64,000 bases of DNA, from contig NZ_JNIM01000001.1 of assembly GCF_000702505.1 (NCBI RefSeq), positions 3,410,001 to 3,474,000 of the forward strand, written 5' to 3'. This DNA is from Thermogemmatispora carboxidivorans. GTDB lineage: Bacteria > Chloroflexota > Ktedonobacteria > Ktedonobacterales > Ktedonobacteraceae. Both the position numbers and the translations under genes were made by a program. Below the pieces are notes generated by a model. The model was not told the origin of the DNA, made no database searches, and was given only the letters and a program-made list of their open reading frames with translations. Shown piece by piece: positions 37,615 to 46,155 of the stretch (positions are counted from its first letter, which is position 1; every line of letters starts with the position of its first letter).

Positions 37615-38216
37615 AAGCAAGAGCGACCTCGCCTATTGAGCGGAACTTCCAGCGATCCGGCTAGCTGGCCCCTTTATTCGCTCTTGGTTGCTCTACCGAG
37701 CTGTTTGTCTGCCGCCTGAAGCCGGTTCGGTTCGGTTGGGTTCGATCCACCATATCGACCCACCGCTTTCAAGCAGGATGCGAGAACGAACGGCGCGCAA
37801 GGGACGTCTGGCTGTCCGTCGGTCCGCCGCAAGCAGCGGCTGCTCTCTCCCCATCGATCTGGCGCTGGTTCTGGCGTAGGAAGCGCTGGCCACCGCCAAG
37901 GCGGCCCAACAGGACAGGAACCACCCGAGAGGAGGCTGCCAGCCAGGACAAAGCCGTCTGTGCCTGGCCTTCCCGCTCTGCCCTTGCCCGCTGGCTCCCG
38001 CGAACGCTGCCTTGATTCCCTGGCCCACTGGGCGCCGCTGCGCTTGTTCACCTTGCCCTCGCTTGCCGCCCGCATCAGGCTCCGGGAGCGACTCGCCAGC
38101 CGCCGCTACCTCTCTCCATCTTGGAGGATCGCCCTCGCTGCTGTTCACATCCCCTGCCCTCTCAGGCGAGTCTGGCGCGCACCGAGCAACGCGGAAGCCG
38201 ATTGAGCGCTCGTCTC
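37615..38216. other. 600-bp convergent gap, nothing recognised
   Basis: Lies between two convergent genes. Open frames here are short, GC-rich and without ribosome binding sites. A TTCGATCC stretch at 37741 resembles a tRNA T-arm but has no matching acceptor or anticodon arm. No T-tailed hairpin stood out. Confidence 0.5.
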
Positions 38217-39626
38217 CTAGGGCTGGCTCTGGAGATACTGGAGCGCCCGAATCAGCTGGCTATCACCACTTTGCAGAATCTGCTGATAGGTTGTATGGTT
38301 GCGATTCTCCGCCGCCGGTGTCAGGGGGCTTTGTCCCGCCTTGAGGGAGACCCCAATATTGGGCTGGATTCCATTCTGGCGAATAAAGTGGCCATCGGGC
38401 GTCAACCACTCAGCCGTGCCGAGCAGCAGCTCAGAGCCATCGGAAAGCGGGAATTGTTCCAGCACTGTCCCTGTGCCGTAGGTACGTGTTCCGATGATTA
38501 TTGCTCGATGGTTGTCTTGAAAAGCTCCCGAGACGATCTCGGCGGCGCTGGCTGTTCCGTTATCGACGAGCACCACCAGAGGAATCTTTCCATCGACCAC
38601 GTGCCCTGTCACCTGATATGGCGTGCGCCTCCCCGAGCTATCTTGCTCCAGAAAGACGGTACCGCTGGCCTGGAACTCGCTGACAGTATTGATGGCCTCC
38701 TCCACCAGGCCGCCAGGATTGCCGCGTAGATCAAGGATAATGGCTTTGGCTCCGAGCTTTTTGGCCTGCTCAACGCTGCTGCGGAGCTGATCGCTGACCC
38801 CATCGGCGAACTGAACGATCTGAATATGAGCGACATGGGCCTCGGGAATATAGTGCATAATCACATTCGGCACAGTGATCCTGGCGCGCTTCAGATGGAA
38901 GGTCAGGGTCTGATTCGTGCCGGGACGACGCACGGTCACCGTGACAGCGGTGCCCTCCGGCCCTCGCAACAGTGAGCTGATTGTATCAAGATCCTTGCCT
39001 TGCACGCTCTGGCCATTGACCGAGAGGAGAACATCGCCAGGCTTGAGGCCGGCCTTCTCCGCAGGGGCCCCCGGCACTGTGTCGCTGATTACTACTTGCT
39101 TCGTCGTGGGATCTTGCTGGATATAGACGCCGATACCAACCAGGGTCGGGCTGAGAGACTGATTGAAAGCCTGGACCTGGTCGGGCGTGAGAAAGCGCGT
39201 ATGCCCCTTGTCGCCGAGTGTGTCAAGCATGGCTTGAATAGCGCTGTAGGCCATCTTTTGATAGTTTATCGCCTTGCGATCGACATACTTCTGATCAACT
39301 AAGGTCCAGGCTTGCTGGAACAACTGGGCATATTTTTGCGACTGGCTACTGGCGGGGAAGGAGCCGGAAGAGAAAAACTGGTGGCTGAACCAGCCAGCGA
39401 TGAAAGCCAGAACGAGCAGCGCAGTCACAGTGACGGCACGACGGACGGCAGTGCGGCAACCAGGAGGCGCAGGTTGATCAGATGGGGCGCTTGGAGCGCC
39501 AGGCGGGGGTGAAGTAGCGGCTTGCGGATCAGCAGAGCCGGAGTCGGAGACGCTCTCGGTTGAAAACGACCTCCAACTGCGCCGCTCATCGTCTTCATAC
39601 CAGCGCGGGTCATAGTAGTTGCTCAC
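38217..39626 (-). CDS. S41 family (Ctp) peptidase lacking the dyad lysine
   Basis: 469 residues: a cytosolic Pro-rich head, a membrane helix (about 65-82), a PDZ domain (about 162-250, PGAPAEKAGLKPGDVLLSVNG) and the S41 protease core (LDLRGNPGGLVEEAI). The nucleophile is Ser360 in NGTASAAEI. The lysine expected 25 residues later (FGKGSVQ in typical enzymes) is Thr385, and the following Gln position is Leu389 (TYGTGTVLEQ). So the Ser-Lys-Gln machinery is incomplete and the enzyme may be inactive or use another base. Ctp proteases trim external or envelope proteins. GTG start at 39626 with GGGAGG. Confidence 0.88.
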   Translation of the reverse strand: MSNYYDPRWYEDDERRSWRSFSTESVSDSGSADPQAATSPPPGAPSAPSDQPAPPGCRTAVRRAVTVTALLVLAFIAGWFSHQFFSSGSFPASSQSQKYAQLFQQAWTLVDQKYVDRKAINYQKMAYSAIQAMLDTLGDKGHTRFLTPDQVQAFNQSLSPTLVGIGVYIQQDPTTKQVVISDTVPGAPAEKAGLKPGDVLLSVNGQSVQGKDLDTISSLLRGPEGTAVTVTVRRPGTNQTLTFHLKRARITVPNVIMHYIPEAHVAHIQIVQFADGVSDQLRSSVEQAKKLGAKAIILDLRGNPGGLVEEAINTVSEFQASGTVFLEQDSSGRRTPYQVTGHVVDGKIPLVVLVDNGTASAAEIVSGAFQDNHRAIIIGTRTYGTGTVLEQFPLSDGSELLLGTAEWLTPDGHFIRQNGIQPNIGVSLKAGQSPLTPAAENRNHTTYQQILQSGDSQLIRALQYLQSQP

Positions 39627-39837
39627 CAGATTCCTCCCAAGAATGCGTCTCTAGCTAGCTAGCAACCAATCAAGCTCAGCAGGCGATCACGAACCAGATA
39701 GCAGGCAGAGGCAAGCACAGGCACAATGCAGGACAAGCCAGGCCAGCGGGGCAATTCCGGCGGGACTATCAACTCAGTCCTGCCCGTATGGTAGTCGCCC
39801 TGGCAGGAAAAGTCAACCGCTCATGCGAATAGGGAAG

Positions 39838-39874
39838 AAAAAGGACGTAGTTACTGAGAACTACGTCCTTTTGC
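39838..39874. terminator. Bidirectional terminator hairpin downstream of infC
   Basis: Perfect 12-bp stem AAGGACGTAGTT/AACTACGTCCTT (39841-39852 with 39859-39870), 6-nt loop. T-rich sequence lies on the right for plus-strand reading and A-rich on the left for minus-strand reading. It would end the infC transcript. Confidence 0.8.
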
Positions 39875-39899
39875 CTGCTGTTTGAGCTATTCTGCTGTT

Positions 39900-40043
39900 C
39901 TACAGGAGAAGAGCATCCGCTCCTGATAGCCCAGGAAGGCGACGGTACCGTTCTCCAACACTGACCCCTGTAGGGTAGGGCAGGCCCACACCAAACAGCA
40001 GTTGGTTGGCTTCCTCCAGAGCAGCTTTGCTGTCCGAGGCCAT
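39900..40043 (-). CDS. Possible 47-residue ORF between infC and its terminator
   Basis: ATG at 40043 to TAG at 39900 encodes a peptide beginning MASDSKAALEEANQLLFG and containing SVGERYRRLPGLSGADALLL. Composition and codon use look plausible, and it would be inside the infC transcript. There is no good ribosome binding site, so this is only a candidate. It does not resemble ribosomal protein L35. Confidence 0.25.
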   Translation of the reverse strand: MASDSKAALEEANQLLFGVGLPYPTGVSVGERYRRLPGLSGADALLL

Positions 40044-40215
40044 TTGCTGACAGCCGGTGCTTCCCTATTCCAGAGGAGTGCCTCTGTGGGAAGGGCCTGG
40101 CTCCTGTCAGCTCGCTCTCCTCCTTCTCGTCGATGCGTAGAGACTGGCACACGAGGAGGGGGCAGAGGAGGCTCAGGAGGAGCTATTACTGCATCTCACA
40201 TGGCCATGCCTATCG

Positions 40216-40905
40216 CTATTGCTGACGATCAGTGGCTTCCCCCACCTCTTGGCTCCCAGCAGCAGGAGCGGATGGGGAGGTTGACGCCTGACTGCCAGCC
40301 ACGGCTCCTGCCGTGGCCACCTGGCGTTTACCGGAGGGGGCAGGTGCCTGCTTCTTTGGCGGTTCCCACCCCGGCGCGCGCGAGACGATCATCGACATCA
40401 CCCGGCCCTCCATTACAGGCGGGCGTTCGATGACAGCCGTCCCTTTCAGGGTTTCGGCGATGTTCTCCAGCAGCCTACGGCCAATCTCTGGGTGGCGCAA
40501 GTCTGGTCCACGGAACTGGACGCTGACGCGCACCTTATCGCCATCAGCTAGGAACTCCTGTATCTTGCGTGTTTTCACGCCGATATCATGTTCATCGGTG
40601 CGAGGGCGCAGGCGAATCTCCTTGAGGGTAATCGTCTTCTGATGCTTGCGCGCCTCGCTCTCCTTCTTGGCCTGCTCGTACTTGTACCGTCCATAGTCCA
40701 TCAACTTGCAGACCGGTGGTACAGCATTGGGCTGCACTTCGACTAAATCCAGATCCCTCTCACGGGCGATTTCAAGAGCGCGGGGCGTCGGCATCACGCC
40801 GATCATCTCGCCATTCTCATCAATGAGGCGTACTTCTCGTGCCCGAATGCGCTCATTGACCCGTGTTTCGCGCGTCCGGTCATTCCCCCGAGGATCTCTG
40901 TTAAT
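40216..40905 (-). CDS. infC: Translation initiation factor IF-3, predicted AUU start
   Basis: 229 residues. The first in-frame ATG (40806) would cut off the conserved IF3-N start; the frame continues upstream through VNERIRAREVRLIDENGE. No ATG, GTG or TTG exists upstream in frame, but an ATT at 40905 has GGGAGG 8 nt before it. AUU is the classical infC start codon used for autoregulation, since IF3 rejects non-standard starts. The two-domain protein is complete (LVEVQPNAVPPVCKLMDYG; the IF3-C region KVRVSVQFRG). A 55-residue Ala/Ser/Pro-rich C-terminal extension is unusual. IF3 binds the 30S subunit and checks initiator tRNA. rpmI-rplT do not follow. Confidence 0.92.
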   Translation of the reverse strand: MNRDPRGNDRTRETRVNERIRAREVRLIDENGEMIGVMPTPRALEIARERDLDLVEVQPNAVPPVCKLMDYGRYKYEQAKKESEARKHQKTITLKEIRLRPRTDEHDIGVKTRKIQEFLADGDKVRVSVQFRGPDLRHPEIGRRLLENIAETLKGTAVIERPPVMEGRVMSMIVSRAPGWEPPKKQAPAPSGKRQVATAGAVAGSQASTSPSAPAAGSQEVGEATDRQQ

Positions 40906-40980
40906 AGGCCAAACCTCCCTTTTCCTTTCCTGACTTGTCTGACTTGTGATAACCTGCTGATCTGTTTCTCTCAGGACCGT

Positions 40981-40998
40981 GTCTATCCCTGGATAGAC
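40981..40998. promoter_or_regulatory. Palindrome at the infC transcription start
   Basis: GTCTATCC-CT-GGATAGAC, 8-bp perfect arms. It begins at the predicted +1 of infC, so it is either an operator or a hairpin at the very 5' end of the mRNA. Confidence 0.55.
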
Positions 40999-41004
40999 GG
41001 ATTA

Positions 41005-41033
41005 AGTGTAGCATAAGGGGTGGGAGAAGTCAA
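41005..41033 (-). promoter_or_regulatory. infC promoter
   Basis: Minus strand TTGACT (41028-41033), 17 bp, TACACT (41005-41010); predicted start near 40998, leader about 93 nt. Confidence 0.7.
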
Positions 41034-41373
41034 TTGATTTTGCGCCCATGCTGCGCTCCCGTGAGGCCCCTGGCTCCCTTCCATTCCCTCTGCTGGCGTG
41101 CAGCGCTTCGCCCCTGCCCACCCTGCCCCTCGTCCCTCCCTTTCGCCTTGCGCTGCTTGCCGCTTCTCACTCGCTGGCAGGCCGTGACAGACGGCCCCTT
41201 TCTTATGTTATACTTATTGAGGTAATGCGTTTGTTCGCTCTATCCTCTACGCCTTCAGCAGACGCAGAAGATCTCTGGCTGCGTCCTTCTATGCGCATTG
41301 TCTGTGCTTCAGATGCTGCTTCCGCGTCGCTTTCCCTAAGCAGCGGCAGCGGAAACTGCAAAGGAGGACCACT
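41034..41373. other. Gap upstream of two small plus-strand ORFs
   Basis: Contains GTGACA (41183-41188) and TATACT near 41208-41213 on the plus strand, a possible promoter with a long spacer. The rest is pyrimidine-rich without a recognised gene. Confidence 0.35.
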
Positions 41374-41562
41374 ATGAGCGGTTGCCTGGCAGCTGTCTCC
41401 ATCTTCCCCGCCCCCACACTGGCGCCTCCAGCGATAGCGCCTAGGAGCAGCCGGCTAGCCCGGCAGCTGCGCCTGTCGTTCTCACAGGCTGCCTGCAGGC
41501 TTACCTGTAGACGCCTGGGTCAGCTTCTTCCACCATTCTCACTCTCGGCACAGGTTCACTAG
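41374..41562 (+). CDS. Small ORF with strong ribosome binding site, unknown
   Basis: 62 codons. AAGGAGG lies 7 nt before the ATG, as good as in any real gene here. The peptide is rich in Ala, Pro, Ser, Leu and Arg with four cysteines and has no family I recognise. It could be a small protein or a leader peptide for the following gene 108 bp away. Confidence 0.35.
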   Translation: MSGCLAAVSIFPAPTLAPPAIAPRSSRLARQLRLSFSQAACRLTCRRLGQLLPPFSLSAQVH

Positions 41563-41670
41563 CGTCTACTGCCTCCAGCGACCACCCCCCGGGTGCTGCT
41601 CGCAGTGGCGCTGGCGCTCAGGGCCCCTTGTGCATGGCCTGCACACGCCCCCGGTAAAAGAGGCAAGCCC

Positions 41671-41979
41671 ATGCGAACGCTCTACACTGGTCACATCACC
41701 ATCGGAAGACGTACTGTCCATTCATTTATCTACGCGGAGACGCTCTACGAGGCCGAAGAGCAACTGGCCGATATCCTGCAGCGCTATATCAGAGATCGTT
41801 ATCGGCTGGCGGCTTCGCTCGTCCTCCCCCGCATTAGCGTGGTCTCACGTCCTTACGGCTGGCACCTGCCCGGCGGGCCATTCCTTCCAGGGACAAGCCG
41901 TCAGTATCTCCAGCGCTATCCAGCCCAGCCGTGTCCCGATGGTCTCGTCTATGAGAGCGAGGCCGCCAGCACCCCCTGA
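41671..41979 (+). CDS. Small hypothetical protein
   Basis: 102 residues starting MRTLYTGHITIGRRTVHSFI, with AAAGAGG before the ATG. The pattern suggests a beta-strand pair followed by an amphipathic helix (YEAEEQLADILQRYIRDRY) and a Pro/Gly-rich tail. Not assigned to a family. The open frame runs back to 41593 but the first part is Ala/Pro-rich and unconvincing. Confidence 0.55.
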   Translation: MRTLYTGHITIGRRTVHSFIYAETLYEAEEQLADILQRYIRDRYRLAASLVLPRISVVSRPYGWHLPGGPFLPGTSRQYLQRYPAQPCPDGLVYESEAASTP

Positions 41980-42149
41980 GCACGAGCACGGCGGGAGGAA
42001 CGCCTGAACCTGCGGGCGGGTGGTGCGAGCCGCTGACTCAGGTGTCTGGCACACTGAGGGAGGCCTCGCACCACCGTGCCCTTTTTGGGGTTGGCCTTGG
42101 CGCTCGCTCTTCTGCTGCGGCACCTGCTCCCACCAGGCTGCCGATGATT

Positions 42150-44156
42150 TCAGGCGCTGGCCGGCGCTTCGCGCAGCAAGCGTGTGAGGCGGCCTACAAT
42201 GTCATAGCGTCGGTAGGAAGGAAGGAGATACACCCCCTGAACAAGTTCGCGCGCCTCCATCAATAGCTCCTGGGCGAGGCGCAAGCCCTCCTCCGTGCCC
42301 TGGTCGCCCGCAGCGCGCATGCGTTCGCGCACGCGCTCAGGAATGGTGACGCCGGCTACCTCATTGTGGAGAAACTCGGCATGGCGCCAGCTATGGAGGG
42401 GAATGCAACCAAGAATCACAGGCACCGGCGGCTTGCCCACGCGCTCGAGAAAGCGCTCCAGGGGAGCCAGCTCATAGATCGGCTGGGTCATGATAAAGTG
42501 GGCACCGGCCTCCAACTTGCGATAGTATTTCTCGATCTCGCGCTCGGCCTCCTCTTCGCTGACATTGAGGTTGAGGGCAGCCCCGATATGGAAGGAGGCT
42601 TTGGCGCCAATGGAGCCGCCTGCCGCATCGTGCCCTTCATTCATCCCGCGCAGAACACGGATCAGGCCGACCGAATCGACATCCCAGACCCCGGTGGTAT
42701 TGGGATAGTCACCCACACGCAGGGGGTCGCCTGTCAGAGCGAGAATATTGCGCAGCCCCAGGGCATGGGCCCCCAGCAGCTCGGCCTGCAGCGCCATCAA
42801 GTTGCGGTCACGGGTTGTAAAGTGGATGATGGTCTCCATGCCCAGGTGATCCTGGATCAGACGCGCCAGGGCGATGCAGCTCATGCGCACGCGAGCCAGG
42901 GGGCTATCGGCAATGTTGATACAATCGACCCCATCGCGCTGGAGCTGGGCGGCTCCGGCCAGAATCTTGGAGGGATTGAGGCCCATTGGCGGGTCTAACT
43001 CAACACTGATGACGAATTCGCCTGTCTCTAGCTTCTGCTGCAGGCGCGTCTTACTCCCTTCCTGGGGCAGGATGACCTCTTCCTCGGGCAGCGTGCCGAT
43101 GGGAGGACGACGCTCGCCGCGCACCTGAATCACCGAGGAGGCCGCCATGCTGTCCCCCTGGCCCTGAGAGGCTACCGACGTCCCATTCTGCTGCCCGGTC
43201 CCCTCGCTCTGGCTCGCCGCTGTCGCTCCACGTCCATAGTGAGCGTCGAGAGCCTTCCGCATGGCTTCGATGTGGCGCGGTGTGGTGCCACAACAGCCCC
43301 CAATGAGACGTACCCCGGCCTGGGCAAAGCGTAGAGCATAGTCGGCAAAGTAGTCGGGCGTCGAGACATAGAAGAAGCGGTTGCCGATGCGCGTCGGCAG
43401 GCCAGCATTGGGTTGGGCCGAAAAGAGGGGAGGACGCTCTCCCTGCCGGTTGGCGGCCTGGATCTCTTCGTCAAGGGCCCCAATCATGCCGTGTAGGGCC
43501 TCCAGGGTCATCGCCGGCCCAACGCAGCAGTTGGCTCCCATCACATCGACCCCCAGGTCATGCAGCTCTCGCGCAACGCTGGCCGCCGACTGACCGGAGA
43601 GCGTGCGCCCATCTTCGTAGAAGCTGACTTGAGCTACGATCGGCAGCCCACCAACTTCCTGGGCGGCGAGAATGGCCTGACGCAGTTCGGCCAGACTGGT
43701 AAAGGTCTCTAAAATCAGCAGCTCGGCCCCCCCTTCCTGGAGAGCCTCGATCTGCTCTCGAAAGGCCGCTCGCACCTCGCTGAGCCGCCCACTCTCGGGC
43801 GCCTGCAGCGGCTGGCCGCTCGGTCCGATAGCCCCAGCGATAAAGACCGGCAGCCCAACGATTTCACGCGCCTCAATCGCCCGCCGCACCCCCTGAAAAT
43901 TGATCTCGCGGACCCGATCCTCCAGGCTATAGGCAGCCAGACGCAGGCGATTGGCGCCAAAGGTATTGGTCTCGATAATCTGGGCCCCGGCACTGATGTA
44001 CTCGCGATGGATACCTTGAATCAATTCCGGGCGCGTGACGTTGAGCAGATCGAAACATTGCTCGTAGGGAACGCCCCGCGCGTAGAGCAGGGTTCCCATC
44101 GCTCCATCACAGAGCAACGGACCCTGTTGCAGTCGCTCCAACAATACGTGTTCCAT
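42150..44156 (-). CDS. Homocysteine S-methyltransferase / methylenetetrahydrofolate reductase fusion
   Basis: 668 residues. Residues 1-310 form a homocysteine methyltransferase with zinc ligands Cys210 (MGANCC) and Cys288/Cys289 (GGCCGTTPRH). A Gln/Ser/Gly-rich linker (about 318-375) joins it to a MetF-type flavoprotein (SVELDPPMGLNPSKILAGA, HFTTRDRNLMALQAELLG, ALTGDPLRVGDYPN). The fusion makes 5-methyl-THF and methylates homocysteine, as in Bacillus YitJ-like proteins. The conserved MEHVLLERL start at 44156 is chosen. A TACAAT (44214-44219, minus) about 60 bp upstream may be its -10. No SAM riboswitch was recognised. Confidence 0.93.
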   Translation of the reverse strand: MEHVLLERLQQGPLLCDGAMGTLLYARGVPYEQCFDLLNVTRPELIQGIHREYISAGAQIIETNTFGANRLRLAAYSLEDRVREINFQGVRRAIEAREIVGLPVFIAGAIGPSGQPLQAPESGRLSEVRAAFREQIEALQEGGAELLILETFTSLAELRQAILAAQEVGGLPIVAQVSFYEDGRTLSGQSAASVARELHDLGVDVMGANCCVGPAMTLEALHGMIGALDEEIQAANRQGERPPLFSAQPNAGLPTRIGNRFFYVSTPDYFADYALRFAQAGVRLIGGCCGTTPRHIEAMRKALDAHYGRGATAASQSEGTGQQNGTSVASQGQGDSMAASSVIQVRGERRPPIGTLPEEEVILPQEGSKTRLQQKLETGEFVISVELDPPMGLNPSKILAGAAQLQRDGVDCINIADSPLARVRMSCIALARLIQDHLGMETIIHFTTRDRNLMALQAELLGAHALGLRNILALTGDPLRVGDYPNTTGVWDVDSVGLIRVLRGMNEGHDAAGGSIGAKASFHIGAALNLNVSEEEAEREIEKYYRKLEAGAHFIMTQPIYELAPLERFLERVGKPPVPVILGCIPLHSWRHAEFLHNEVAGVTIPERVRERMRAAGDQGTEEGLRLAQELLMEARELVQGVYLLPSYRRYDIVGRLTRLLREAPASA

Positions 44157-44294
44157 AATAAGAGACCACTCCACCGGCAATACTGGCAATTGAGTTCGCT
44201 TCGTTGTCCCTCTATTGTACTCCCTCCCTGGCCTCTTCTTCCAGAGCGATGCGCCTGAACAGGGCAGGCTGGCCGCGAGATAGGCGAGATATGC

Positions 44295-44347
44295 TATACT
44301 TTTAACCAGCGAACCCTTGGGAAAGGTTCGCTTCCAGCGAGGTGGAA
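44295..44347 (+). promoter_or_regulatory. -10 element and tandem hairpins before the kinase gene
   Basis: TATACT (44295-44300) is followed by two adjacent perfect hairpins. GCGAACC/GGTTCGC (44309-44315 with 44325-44331) comes first, then TTCCA/TGGAA (44332-44336 with 44343-44347). They would stand at the very 5' end of the transcript. No good -35 is visible. Confidence 0.5.
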
Positions 44348-44431
44348 CGGATGGTGTTCAGAGCATGCAGATGCCAGGCAGCAGTATCTCGTCTTGTCCT
44401 GCCTGCTTGCCTGCTAATCAGTGGCTAACTC

Positions 44432-45490
44432 ATGGAGAGACAGAAGACAGCTTACAAGCCTCTCATCGTCGCGGTCTGCGGGGATAGCGGCTCAGGGAAG
44501 AGCACTCTGACAGATGGAATGGTCCAGCTTTTCGGCCAGGATTCCGTGACGCATCTTTGCCTCGATGACTATCACACCTTGGATCGCGCGGCACGCATGC
44601 GCGCCGGCATCACCGCCCTTCATCCGTGCGCCAATAATTTTCCGCTGATGACAGAGCACCTGCAGCGCCTGGCACGCGGTGAGACAATCGTGAAGCCGGT
44701 CTACGATCACCGCACGGGCACCTTTGGCCCGCCTGCGGAGGTGAAGCCAGCGGAGATTATTTTCGTTCACGGCCTCCATGCCCTCTTTACGCCCGAGCTA
44801 CGCCGCCTCTCTCATGTGCGTATTTATCTCGACCCCGAGGCCGCTCTCCAGCAACAGTGGAAGATTATGCGCGATAGCACTTCTCGGGGCTACACCGTCG
44901 AGCAGGTGCGGGAGCAGATCGCCCTGCGCCGCCGCGATAGCCGCCTGTATATCCAGCCACAAAAGCGCTTTGCCGATATCATCGTTCGTTTCTATCGTGG
45001 CAGCCTGTACTACCGCACACGCGATCTGGCACATCTCGATGTGCGCCTGATCGAGGCGAAGCATGCCCCCAAAATCGATCTCTCCGATGTGCTGGAGGCT
45101 TCCCACAATGGGCGTAAGCCCGCCTTACGCCTGGTGGAGGAGGTCTACGATGGGGTGCTGCGCGATGTGTTGGAGATCGACGGCGATATTAGCCATCAGA
45201 AGGCTTGTGAGCTGGAAAATTGTATCTGGGCCCATATGCAGGAGATCAACCACCTGCGCCCAGAGCGCTTGAGTATGCTCGGGCGCTTCTACGTTGGGAA
45301 TGTGCTGCGCCAGAGCGATCCGCTGGCCCTGACACAGCTCATTATTCTCTACCACATTATTAGTGCGCGCCATCGCTTGCACCAGAGCGCCGAGAACGAG
45401 GATGCAAGCGGCCAGGAAGCTTCCGCTGCCACGGGGGAGGCAGTGGAGGACTGCGGTGGCCGCGAACGGGAGCCGGAGCAACGCTCGTAG
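44432..45490 (+). CDS. Phosphoribulokinase-like kinase
   Basis: 352 residues. P-loop VCGDSGSGKST (residues 17-25) and CLDDYHTLDR (43-52) are followed by GITALHPCANNF and KPVYDHRTGTFGPP. Then come a FVHGLHALF Walker-B-like strand and YIQPQKRFADIIV. This succession matches phosphoribulokinase (class II, cyanobacterial type) better than uridine kinase. PRK phosphorylates ribulose 5-phosphate for RuBisCO. No RuBisCO gene is in the window, so the substrate may differ. A C-terminal helical extension of about 140 residues is present. No Shine-Dalgarno is seen before the ATG. Confidence 0.85.
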   Translation: MERQKTAYKPLIVAVCGDSGSGKSTLTDGMVQLFGQDSVTHLCLDDYHTLDRAARMRAGITALHPCANNFPLMTEHLQRLARGETIVKPVYDHRTGTFGPPAEVKPAEIIFVHGLHALFTPELRRLSHVRIYLDPEAALQQQWKIMRDSTSRGYTVEQVREQIALRRRDSRLYIQPQKRFADIIVRFYRGSLYYRTRDLAHLDVRLIEAKHAPKIDLSDVLEASHNGRKPALRLVEEVYDGVLRDVLEIDGDISHQKACELENCIWAHMQEINHLRPERLSMLGRFYVGNVLRQSDPLALTQLIILYHIISARHRLHQSAENEDASGQEASAATGEAVEDCGGREREPEQRS

Positions 45491-45609
45491 GCCAGGTCAG
45501 TCAGGACCAGCCTGCGCCAGCCACTGGCGGTCGGAGAAACACAGTGAGTGAGCAGGTGCTCCGGCGAAACCCCGCCAGCTCTGACGCTCTGAGAAAGAAG
45601 AAGAAGAAG

Positions 45610-45699
45610 AGCAAGGCTGGTCTGCGCCTTTTTCTCTCCTCTCCCTGGCCTGGAACTCGCAGAAGGACCCGGGAAGGGAGATGGCGGGCCAGCCTTGCT
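45610..45699. repeat. Inverted repeat between convergent genes
   Basis: AGCAAGGCTGG (45610-45620) is repeated inverted at 45689-45699, with a nested TCTGCG/CGCAGA pair (45621-45626 with 45659-45664). It may fold as a long hairpin ending both transcripts. Confidence 0.45.
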
Positions 45700-45723
45700 G
45701 CGTCGCTGCTCTCCTTGTTCGGC

Positions 45724-46155
45724 TTAGCGAGCGTTGACTTTGACGGTGCGCGTACGAGCCTGCTCGGCCTTGGGCAGGCGCAGGGTCAGGATACCATTCT
45801 GATAGCTGGCTTCGGCTCGATCGGGATTGATGGGCGCAGGTAGCGTGAACGACTGCTGATACTGCCCCTCGCCGAAGTTGCGCCAGTGCACGGTGGCATT
45901 CTCAGGCGCAACAGGCCTGGTCTCCCACTTGACGGAGACCGTGTCTTGCTGCGCGGTGATCTCAACTTCCTCCGGCTTGACGCCCGGCATGGGAATCTGC
46001 AGGATGAAGTCGTCCTTGGTCTCGTAGAGGTTTGAGGCCACACCCCGGCTCAGAATGGTGCGCGGCGAAATGAAGCTCTCCTCAAAGAGGCGATCCATCG
46101 CTTCACGCAGCGAAATCATCTCCTGGAACGGATTGTAGCGGGTCAGATCCGGCAT
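45724..46155 (-). CDS. Small heat-shock protein Hsp20
   Basis: 143 residues with the alpha-crystallin domain (about 40-137): NLYETKDDFILQIPMPGVKPEEVEI begins it, and AEASYQNGILTLRLPK is the AxxxNGxL signature. It starts MPDLTRYNPFQEM. It holds unfolding proteins in an oligomer without ATP. AAGGAGGTG precedes the ATG. I found no clear CIRCE or HAIR element. It is divergent from tyrS. Confidence 0.94.
   Translation of the reverse strand: MPDLTRYNPFQEMISLREAMDRLFEESFISPRTILSRGVASNLYETKDDFILQIPMPGVKPEEVEITAQQDTVSVKWETRPVAPENATVHWRNFGEGQYQQSFTLPAPINPDRAEASYQNGILTLRLPKAEQARTRTVKVNAR

Larger units (their letters stand above)
39627..40215. other. Gap between S41 gene and infC
   Basis: Holds the hairpin terminator at 39841-39870 and a possible 47-codon frame. 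The rpmI and rplT genes that normally follow infC are not here on either strand. Confidence 0.55.

Noticed and set aside
37738..37756. T-arm-like sequence suggesting a tRNA
   Set aside because: The stem does not pair and no acceptor or anticodon arm is found on either strand.
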